Shown here: piece after piece, positions 6,769-11,370 of the stretch
Numbering within the stretch: position 1 is the stretch's first letter
Layout: each line of letters begins with the position of its first letter
Source: CAYVXE01 sp964455375
GTDB taxonomy: Bacteria > Zhuqueibacterota > Zhuqueibacteria > Oceanimicrobiales > Oceanimicrobiaceae
Assembly (NCBI GenBank): GCA_964455375.1
Contig: CAYVXE010000131.1
Coordinates: forward strand, 1-11,370
Length of the DNA: 11,370 nt
Reading direction: 5' to 3'
Position numbers and translations under genes: made by a program
The notes under the pieces: model-generated
What the model was told of the DNA's origin: nothing
Databases searched by the model: none
What the model saw: only the letters and a program-made list of their open reading frames with translations

Positions 6769-7197
6769 TTGTACTTTGCAGATAATGTCGGGTATCTTAC
6801 CTTAATGATTTTCAGCTTTCTGGCAGCCACGATTATTCCGGTGAGTTCCGAAGCTGCCCTGGCTACAACGCTGGCGTTTGGCGGCCACCCGGTGCAAGCC
6901 CTCATCTTTGCTACAATCGGCAACTGTGCGGGTGTAGCCCTCAATTACTGGATTGGATTCCTGAGCCAGGAAAGGTTTCTGCAAAAGCATTTGCGGAAAA
7001 AAGCCGTCGTCCGTGCCTACGAGATCACACGGAAATGGGGCACGTGGTCGCTTTTGCTTTCCTGGCTTCCGATTATCGGAGATCCCATAACCATCATTGC
7101 CGGAGGCTTAAAGGTTCCTTTTGCACTTTTTGCCCTGGTGACGTTTCCGTTGCGGTTGCTCAGGTATGTGTTTATCATCGGATTTTTCAACCTTTAG
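6769..7197 (+). CDS. yqaA: YqaA-family (DedA/SNARE-associated superfamily) inner-membrane protein
   Basis: A 142-residue integral membrane protein, the same length as E. coli YqaA as I recall it. The order of motifs matches: FSFLAATIIPVSSEAAL at the N-terminus, a GN...GxxxNYWIG segment near residue 50, LLLSWLPIIGDPITIIAGGLKVP around 93-115 and a final LRYVF helix. The family belongs with DedA-type proteins; its exact transport role is not settled, though relatives have been linked to membrane homeostasis and lipid flipping. The start is TTG at 6769, supported by AAAGGA nine bases upstream. The only in-frame ATG (6805) would remove the start of the first conserved segment. It sits between two broken genes but appears intact. 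Confidence 0.85.
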   Translation: MYFADNVGYLTLMIFSFLAATIIPVSSEAALATTLAFGGHPVQALIFATIGNCAGVALNYWIGFLSQERFLQKHLRKKAVVRAYEITRKWGTWSLLLSWLPIIGDPITIIAGGLKVPFALFALVTFPLRLLRYVFIIGFFNL

Positions 7198-7205
7198 GCG
7201 ATTTA

Positions 7206-7523
7206 ATGAATGCACCTTCAACAAAACAGTATTATGTTTCAGTGCTGCGATATAGCTGGCTGACTTCTTTATACGACCCGGTCATGCAGATGTTCATGCG
7301 CGAAAATAAATCTATACTCGCACTCGTTGAAAAAGCAGAGATCGCCCTCGACCATCCTAATAGAGCGAAAGAACTCAAAAGCAAACGTTACAGGCCTGGA
7401 TGGCGATGAGAAAAATTTAACCTTTACACAAAAAAATGTAAAGCAGCAGGACTAGTGATACAGTTTCAGCAATACAATACACTTTTGGGAAATTTGTTTA
7501 TTTGTCGGGATGAGCGTTTATGA
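7206..7523 (+). pseudogene. Decayed class I SAM-dependent methyltransferase
   Basis: The first frame (ATG 7206) reads YYVSVLRYSWLTSLYDPVMQMFMRENKSILALVEKAEI to about 7343, the usual N-terminus of a methyltransferase family beginning R-Y-x-W-L-T-x-L-Y-D-P. It then runs into unrelated residues and a stop at 7407-7409. The next frame (7345-7455) reads STILIERKNSKANVTGLDGDEK, matching the part that follows motif I (GTLTILI... then V-x-G-L-D-x-D at the second strand). From 7440 the first frame resumes as KAAGLVIQFQQYNTLL before a stop at 7521-7523. Motif I (DLGCGTG) is missing between pieces one and two, consistent with an internal deletion of about 15 codons plus frameshifts, one near an A7 run (7430-7436). 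Without motif I it should not bind SAM. The rest of the enzyme is absent. Confidence 0.75.
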
Positions 7524-7552
7524 AAAAACAACCGCGTATTTAGTTAACTAAT

Positions 7553-7556
7553 GGAG
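7553..7556 (+). promoter_or_regulatory. Shine-Dalgarno that sets the NTF2-like gene start
   Basis: GGAG is one base from the in-frame ATG at 7558 but seven bases from the ATG at 7564, so initiation at 7564 (MLKKTIAST) is favoured. Confidence 0.5.
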
Positions 7557-7563
7557 AATGGTT

Positions 7564-8034
7564 ATGTTAAAAAAAACAATTGCCAGTACTGTATGTGTAT
7601 GTTTGGTGTTTATTTTAACGAGTTTTACAATGGTTGTCGGCAGCGAGTCCGACCAGGTGGAGACGACATTGAGGAGTTATGCCGCTGCCGTGGAAAGTAA
7701 AAGCATGGCCGAAATTGAAAAATATGTCGTCACAGGTGAACAATTCAGCATGTTTGAAGGTAGCCACATCAACTGGGGCTGGGCCGACTATAGCGATCAC
7801 CATCTGGCACCGGAACTAAAGGAGTTCCTTGAACTGCAGTACAGTTTTGAAAATATCAAACCCCATATTGCAGGAAATTTGGCTTATGCCACGTTACGAT
7901 ACCGGATTCACGTAAAAATGACAGAGCGGGAAGCTACGGGCGAAGGCCTTGCCACGGTCATCCTGGTTAAACAGGATGATGGCTGGAAAATTCAACACAT
8001 GCACACATCCCGCATTCCTAAACAAAAACATTAG
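7564..8034 (+). CDS. Exported NTF2/SnoaL-like (DUF4440-type) protein
   Basis: A 156-residue protein with a signal peptide (MLKK, then a hydrophobic stretch to about residue 26). The mature part follows the NTF2-like plan: a helical start (VETTLRSYAAAVESKSMAEIEKYV), the strand region FSMFEGSHINWGWADY, then PELKEFLELQYSF and repeated strands ending GWKIQHMHTSRIP. The closing W-K-I-x-H-x-H-x-S pattern is typical of SnoaL_3/DUF4440 domains, which bind small ligands or act as enzymes; no specific reaction can be assigned. I chose ATG 7564 over 7558 for its spacing to GGAG. The next gene begins 14 bases after its stop, so they probably form an operon. Periplasmic location is inferred from the signal peptide. 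Confidence 0.75.
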   Translation: MLKKTIASTVCVCLVFILTSFTMVVGSESDQVETTLRSYAAAVESKSMAEIEKYVVTGEQFSMFEGSHINWGWADYSDHHLAPELKEFLELQYSFENIKPHIAGNLAYATLRYRIHVKMTEREATGEGLATVILVKQDDGWKIQHMHTSRIPKQKH

Positions 8035-8048
8035 CAGAGGTAAATACA

Positions 8049-8540
8049 ATGAAATGTCAGAATTGTCAACAGACGGTTACCCAAAAAAGTAAATTTTGTC
8101 CAAATTGTGGCCAGCGCATCACACGCCGTGTCTCTACAGCCAACGCAAGCGCTAAAAGTACTTTTCCCATTGGCTATGCGGTAGGCCTTCTTGGGCTTGG
8201 AATTTTACTGGGTTTTGCGGTATTTAAATTCAGTTCGGGAAGTAATTCGCTTCAAACAGCGCGAACCATTCAACCTGCAACCCCCATCCAAAGTACGGCG
8301 GTTTTGGATATCGCCAGGGAATTTATGTGTCCGTGTGGTAAATGTAACGATCCGTTAGATGTATGCAATTGCGACCACAAGAACGGTGCCATGGAAGTGA
8401 AAGCGTTTATTGCGCAGCAATTGCAGAGCGGCCACAAAAAGCCGCATATCGTTGATATGGTTCAGACGAAATATGGTGGCCTGAAGGACTCCTCTGTACC
8501 CGCCTTTAAATTCGAGCCGCCTAGTATTTCTCGCGAATAA
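8049..8540 (+). CDS. Zinc-ribbon membrane protein with CcmH-like cysteine domain
   Basis: A 163-residue protein with three parts. Residues 3-20 form a zinc ribbon (C3-x2-C6 and C17-x2-C20). After basic residues (RITRR), a single membrane helix spans about 41-60. The remaining part should be periplasmic by the positive-inside rule. There, FMCPCGKCNDPLDVCNCDH (C94, C96, C99, C106, C108) is followed by the helical pattern VKAFIAQQLQSGHKKPHIVDMVQTKYGG. That last pattern resembles the segment after the CxxC of CcmH/NrfF/CycL heme-lyase proteins (helix, then I-V-x-x-x-V-x-x-Y-G). It might handle apocytochrome thiols for heme attachment to proteins such as the diheme fusion encoded upstream; this is inference. 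AGAGG eight bases upstream supports the ATG. Coupling a cytoplasmic zinc ribbon to this domain is unlike classical CcmH. Confidence 0.65.
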   Translation: MKCQNCQQTVTQKSKFCPNCGQRITRRVSTANASAKSTFPIGYAVGLLGLGILLGFAVFKFSSGSNSLQTARTIQPATPIQSTAVLDIAREFMCPCGKCNDPLDVCNCDHKNGAMEVKAFIAQQLQSGHKKPHIVDMVQTKYGGLKDSSVPAFKFEPPSISRE

Positions 8541-8581
8541 AGTATCATGAATAAAACAGACCATTTTGCTCTTTCGCGCAA

Positions 8582-8692
8582 ATGGGGAACTTTGGGCCCC
8601 AATTTGTCATTTCTTTGGTGGCTCTGCTGACTGTACCTGGCATTGTCGTTGGTTATATAGAGATCATCCAGAACCGCCAGGGGAACGCTTGA
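8582..8692 (+). other. Short hydrophobic open frame, probably a remnant
   Basis: ATG 8582 opens a 36-codon frame whose centre is a good membrane helix (FVISLVALLTVPGIVVGYI), followed by EIIQNRQGNA and a stop. A frame from ATG 8547 (MNKTDHFALSRKWGTLGP) reads into the same DNA one frame off and stops soon after. The two may be pieces of one frameshifted membrane protein. The last residues, IIQNRQG, run into the sigma-54 activator tail after a shift at GGGG. No Shine-Dalgarno is seen before 8582. Confidence 0.3.
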
Positions 8693-8840
8693 GGAACGCG
8701 TAGCCATTTATGAGCAGAAACTTATTCGGGAAGCCCTTGCAAAGGCAGATGGGATGCAAACGAAAGCGGCAGAAATGTTAGGCTTAAGTGAATGGAATCT
8801 GGAGCGTCAACATTTATCTATTACAAAAACTGGTCCTTAG
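8682..8840 (+). pseudogene. C-terminal Fis-type HTH remnant of a sigma-54-dependent regulator
   Basis: The frame from GGA 8682 to TAG 8838-8840 reads GTLEERVAIYEQKLI, then REALAKADGMQTKAAEMLGLSEWNLERQ. This is the characteristic end of NtrC-family activators: the linker E-x-x-x-x-x-Y-E-x-x-L-I, then the Fis-type helix-turn-helix with Q-T-K-A-A-x-x-L-G-L-S. The last recognition helix is degraded (EWNLERQHLS instead of the usual R-x-x-L-R-x-K-L). There is no start codon, AAA+ domain or receiver domain. The linker just before it (IIQNRQG) is visible in another frame, with a shift at GGGG (8680-8683). It is a tail fragment left by deletion, not a working gene. The lost regulator may once have controlled neighbouring genes. 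Confidence 0.75.
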
Positions 8841-8865
8841 CGTCAAGCACGTATGTATTGCCAGG

Positions 8866-8892
8866 TTTCTCCCGGCTACTGCCGGGTTGAAA
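8866..8892. repeat. REP-like palindrome (CCCGGC TACT GCCGGG)
   Basis: CCCGGC (8871-8876) and GCCGGG (8881-8886) form a perfect six-pair stem with a TACT loop. TTTC (8866-8869) and GAAA (8889-8892) extend it beyond a small bulge. The flanks TTTCTCCC and TTGAAATGACAG resemble a dispersed intergenic element common in several Bacteroidota/Chlorobi-like genomes (GTCATTTC...GAGAAA on the other strand). There is no U-tract, so it is not a standard terminator. Confidence 0.5.
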
Positions 8893-8929
8893 TGACAGAA
8901 ACGTGAGTTTTCGGTCAGACACTAATAAG

Positions 8930-8969
8930 CTCTGCTGAACACCAGACGTAGCGTTCAGCAGGGTCTGCT
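8930..8969. repeat. Long inverted repeat with an alternative overlapping hairpin
   Basis: CTGCTGAAC (8932-8940) pairs perfectly with GTTCAGCAG (8953-8961) around a 12-base loop; a T-G and a C-G pair extend the base. The right arm can also pair downstream: AGCAG (8957-8961), loop GGT, CTGCT (8965-8969). It lies about 50 bases beyond the stop of the minus-strand unit and after the plus-strand remnant, so it could mark the convergent boundary, but no T-run follows on either strand. Confidence 0.5.
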
Positions 8970-9013
8970 TGGAAAGGCGAAGATAACAGTGAAAACGCTT
9001 GCTGCTTTTTCTT

Positions 9014-9958
9014 TCATTTTTCTACCAGTCTGAATTTTTGAATTCGATCATTACCAAAATCCACCACGTAAAGGTTGCCCTTCTTGTCAAGAGCAATGTC
9101 GGTGGGATGTTTAAATTGCCCGGCGGCTTTGCCTTCGGTTCCAAACCCGTAAAGAAACCGACCGTTGCTGTCAAACAGTTGAATGCGATTGTTGTTGAAA
9201 TCCACGACATAGATTCGATTTTTACTATCCGTTGCCACAGCGTTGGCGACGTCAAAGAGGCCCGGCTTTGTGCCTTTTCCTCCGAACGATTTTAACGGTT
9301 CTCCCTGCGGACTGAATTTCTGGATGCGGTGGTTGTAAGCGTCCGCTACCAGAATGTTTCCCTGTCGATCAACTGCTGCATCCGTTGGATAGTAGAGTTG
9401 ACCAAATTCGTGACCCTCGGTGCCGAACTCCTGTTTAAATTTGCCTTTGGGAGTGAAAACCTGGATACGGTTGTTATAAAAATCGCTCACCAGTACGTTT
9501 CCGGCGGCATCGAAATTCACGCCGGCAGGAGCATCGAATTTACTTGCCTCACTTCCACTCTTACCCCACATGAATTCAAATCTTCCATCCGCACTGAACA
9601 CCTGCACCCGGTCGTTGCCGTACTCCGGAATATAGATGAGCCCATCATTGCTGATGGCCAAATGCATGGGGCGCTCAAATTCGCCTGCGCCGCTTCCTGA
9701 CTTTCCCCACTGTGCAACAAACTCTCCATCGGCAGTAAATTTCTGCACGCGGTTGTTTCCCGCATCTGTAACATAGACATTTCCCTGAACATCCAATGCG
9801 ACGCCAATAGGTTCGTTAAATTTCCCTGGCTCTGAACCCGATCCACCCCATTGAGTTACGAACACCGCCTCAGGTGTGTGGTTCTTTGAACACCCCCAAA
9901 AGAACAACGCGGCCGACGACAACAAAAACCACAAGCCAATGTGATTTCGAATATTCAT
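9014..9958 (-). CDS. NHL-repeat six-bladed propeller lipoprotein
   Basis: This 314-residue protein begins with a lipoprotein signal (hydrophobic stretch ending FFWGC, acylated Cys23). The rest is a six-bladed NHL propeller. Each blade contains G-N-x-Y/L-V-x-D followed by N-x-R-I/V-Q-x-F, ending near residues 74, 121, 168, 215, 262 and 309. Blades are linked by F/W-G-x-x-G-x-x-x-G-x-F/L motifs. Such propellers act as scaffolds or ligand-binding domains, and no catalytic residues stand out, so the function is unknown. The start overlaps the upstream HMA gene's stop in an ATGA, implying translational coupling, and GAGGTG lies five bases upstream on the minus strand. It is anchored to a membrane and probably faces the periplasm. 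Confidence 0.88.
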   Translation of the reverse strand: MNIRNHIGLWFLLSSAALFFWGCSKNHTPEAVFVTQWGGSGSEPGKFNEPIGVALDVQGNVYVTDAGNNRVQKFTADGEFVAQWGKSGSGAGEFERPMHLAISNDGLIYIPEYGNDRVQVFSADGRFEFMWGKSGSEASKFDAPAGVNFDAAGNVLVSDFYNNRIQVFTPKGKFKQEFGTEGHEFGQLYYPTDAAVDRQGNILVADAYNHRIQKFSPQGEPLKSFGGKGTKPGLFDVANAVATDSKNRIYVVDFNNNRIQLFDSNGRFLYGFGTEGKAAGQFKHPTDIALDKKGNLYVVDFGNDRIQKFRLVEK

Positions 9959-10479
9959 GGGAGCACCTCGAACTTCTCGATAATTAAGGTAAACGGATGA
10001 GCATGATGTCCTGCCGGGGTTGCATGCACCAGACGGCCTGTAATTCGAACCGGTTTATGCGAACCGCCCAGTGTTGATTGGAGTTTTTGCAGTTCATCGT
10101 CCTTTTTAAGAATAAATTCCACACCGGAACCGGTGACTGAGAAAACCGGTTTTCCATTGCTTTGTTCAACGTTGCCTACGACGGTGAGGGAAATTTCCCG
10201 GGGTGTAAAGCCGGCGTTTTTAACCACAGATTCCAGCTTTTCAACTGCAATGGACTGTTTTGCGGCGTTTTGCAGAGCAGCCTGGCCGTCTTTTACATTG
10301 ATTTTAACGTTTCGAACTCCTTTGAGGTCTTTTAATTTTTTCTCCAGACCGTACGCGCAGAAAGGGCACGCCAGACCATCCACCCGAATTTCAACCTTTT
10401 CTACTTGTGCCTGAGTCGGCCTCGGATTTCCGATGAACAGAAGTAAAATCCCGGCTAGGATTATGATGATTTTTTGCAT
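9955..10479 (-). CDS. Exported HMA-domain heavy-metal-binding protein
   Basis: A 174-residue protein with a signal peptide (MQKIIIILAGILLLF, cleavage near TQA-Q). Residues 26-95 form a heavy-metal-associated domain with the metal motif G-L-A-C38-P-F-C41 and the usual VRNVKINVKDGQAAL strand and C-terminal helix. It is comparable to MerP or CopZ-like carriers, which pass Cu(I), Hg(II) or similar ions through the two cysteines. Residues 97-174 form an extra beta-rich domain with alternating strands (VTGSGVEFILKK, VRITGRLVHATP, FTLIIEKFEV) and a HHAH cluster near residue 158. It looks OB-fold-like, but I cannot name the family. The start has GGGAG nine bases upstream. It follows the barrel gene by 84 bases and overlaps the NHL gene by four, so the three likely form one operon. 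Confidence 0.87.
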   Translation of the reverse strand: MQKIIIILAGILLLFIGNPRPTQAQVEKVEIRVDGLACPFCAYGLEKKLKDLKGVRNVKINVKDGQAALQNAAKQSIAVEKLESVVKNAGFTPREISLTVVGNVEQSNGKPVFSVTGSGVEFILKKDDELQKLQSTLGGSHKPVRITGRLVHATPAGHHAHPFTLIIEKFEVLP

Positions 10480-10563
10480 CGTTTGCTTCTCCCTTTATTT
10501 TGTAATTCATCTGTCTCGATTGCGACTTTTCTACAAAGGCGACGCTTGCATGACGAGTAAAAG

Positions 10564-11370
10564 TTAGAAAATTAAAATCCGTGTTCCCAGAGACACCGTC
10601 CAATCCGTGGCCAATTGAGTGCCGTTTGGTTCGTTGATGATGGGGATTTGCACGGACGCTTCAAGGAGCCAGCGCCGGCCGCCAACGTACTGCAGTCCCG
10701 GCGACAAAAAAACCGTCGTTCCGCCGGAGTTCGCTACTTTCTGGCCGTTGACCGTATTTTTATTTGTTGTCGTTCCATTGATTTCCAAAAAACCGTTGAG
10801 CTGCGGTGACGGATAGGTTTCATAAACTTTTGGCAGCAGGCGGTAACCAAAGGCGAAATTATATGCAAAGCTGTTGCCAAAATTCACCGGGCCGTGTGAG
10901 CTGTTTACATTGTAAATTCCCTCTAAATAAACGCCTGTTCTGCCTTCAATCCATCCGGCTACGGTGGCAAAGAAATAGTCTGTGGAGCCGGTTCCCAGGG
11001 CGGGCTGATCGTTCTCATCCCCGGACGGCAGTTTAATGCCGGCTTTCGAGGCCACGCGAATGGTCTTATTTTTCCGGTCGTATTGGTAAAGCAGGTACTT
11101 GGCAAAGAGCCGCAAATCCCCGATGCCGGAACTGGAAATATCGCCGCCGTTTGAATTGACATCGATGTTTATGAACGGTACAATTACCCCGAGCTGGAGC
11201 CTATCGTTGAGCAGATTGTAAGGCACAGCCACGGGTGTCACGTAAACGGTGACCTGTCTGTCTATGGGGTCGGTAATTTCATTGCCATCTTTTAACAGCG
11301 TTGCCTTGCGGATGATTTTTCCGAACGTCCGCAGCCCGCGCCCCTGCAAACCGAGCATGATGGGCGTGTC
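10564..11370 (-). CDS. Outer-membrane protein, MetA-pathway (phenol_MetA_deg)-like, 5' partial
   Basis: The reading frame stays open to the window edge. Codons for DTPI precede the first visible Met, which is internal, so the start and signal peptide lie outside. About 268 residues are visible. LGLQGRGLRTFGKIIRK, the PFxNIDVNSNG...SSGIGDLRLFAKYLLYQ segment and KAGIKLPSGDENDQPALGTGSTDYFF are typical of the MetA-pathway-of-phenol-degradation family of outer-membrane barrels. The alternating strands and the aromatic C-terminus (RILIF) fit a BAM-recognised barrel. Despite the name, the family is broad and its substrate here is unknown. It heads the minus-strand unit with the HMA and NHL genes, so a role linked to metal or small-molecule passage is possible but unproven. 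Confidence 0.8.
   Translation of the reverse strand, partial: DTPIMLGLQGRGLRTFGKIIRKATLLKDGNEITDPIDRQVTVYVTPVAVPYNLLNDRLQLGVIVPFINIDVNSNGGDISSSGIGDLRLFAKYLLYQYDRKNKTIRVASKAGIKLPSGDENDQPALGTGSTDYFFATVAGWIEGRTGVYLEGIYNVNSSHGPVNFGNSFAYNFAFGYRLLPKVYETYPSPQLNGFLEINGTTTNKNTVNGQKVANSGGTTVFLSPGLQYVGGRRWLLEASVQIPIINEPNGTQLATDWTVSLGTRILIF

Larger units (their letters stand above)
8841..9013. other. Convergent intergenic spacer
   Basis: Apart from the two palindromes at 8866-8892 and 8930-8969, this spacer holds no open frame or RNA gene I can recognise. The T-rich stretch at 9006-9013 abuts the end of the minus-strand lipoprotein gene. Confidence 0.5.

Noticed and set aside
7035..7205. Upstream extension of the frame that holds the methyltransferase start
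   Set aside because: It overlaps YqaA in another frame and gives meaningless Cys/His-rich sequence; the methyltransferase pattern begins only after ATG 7206.
8871..8892. Intrinsic terminator for the plus-strand remnant
   Set aside because: The GC stem is followed by TTGAAATG, not a T-run.
8932..8961. Integron attC site
   Set aside because: The arms CTGCTGAAC/GTTCAGCAG include GTT and AAC ends, but the RYYYAAC core is not met and there is no integrase or cassette structure.
1..11370. tRNA, rRNA, CRISPR arrays, insertion sequences or transposase genes
   Set aside because: No spaced direct repeats, no cloverleaf-like segment with a TTC-loop signature and no transposase motif were seen by eye on either strand.

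Overview
The window looks like a chromosomal accessory region of a free-living, respiring, diderm bacterium. It encodes signal peptides, a lipoprotein, twin-arginine signals, two outer-membrane barrels and a quinol:cytochrome c oxidoreductase. Moderate base composition, a PDWY quinol-site motif (usually linked to menaquinone) and the style of the barrel, NHL and histidine-rich proteins suggest an FCB-like or deep-branching group such as Calditrichota/KSB1. That placement is inference only; no marker gene is present.

Layout. Bases 20-1428 (+) hold two unrelated histidine-rich exported proteins, probably copper or heavy-metal binders. Bases 1639-6439 (+) hold the centrepiece: a Rieske protein, a cytochrome b6/subunit IV/diheme cytochrome c fusion, a two-domain multicopper oxidase with its blue copper site in domain 1, and an outer-membrane barrel. 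Bases 6541-8840 (+) mix intact and decayed genes. The intact ones are a YqaA-type membrane protein, an exported NTF2-like protein and a zinc-ribbon/CcmH-like membrane protein. The broken ones are a YHS metal-binding gene with an in-frame stop, a methyltransferase that has lost its SAM motif and shifted frame, and the Fis-type tail of a sigma-54 activator. Bases 8841-9013 hold palindromes between convergent units. Bases 9014-11370 (-) hold a three-gene unit read from the right edge: a MetA-pathway-like outer-membrane protein (cut by the window edge), an exported HMA metal-binding protein and an NHL-propeller lipoprotein.

How the genes may work together. The Rieske/b/c proteins would oxidise quinol and pass electrons to two periplasmic hemes. 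The next gene encodes a periplasmic copper oxidase, the histidine/methionine-rich protein could supply or buffer copper, and the CcmH-like protein could help heme attachment. A quinol-driven periplasmic multicopper oxidase branch is the most interesting hypothesis, but it rests on gene order and motifs alone. The left half and the minus-strand HMA unit both point to copper or heavy-metal handling.
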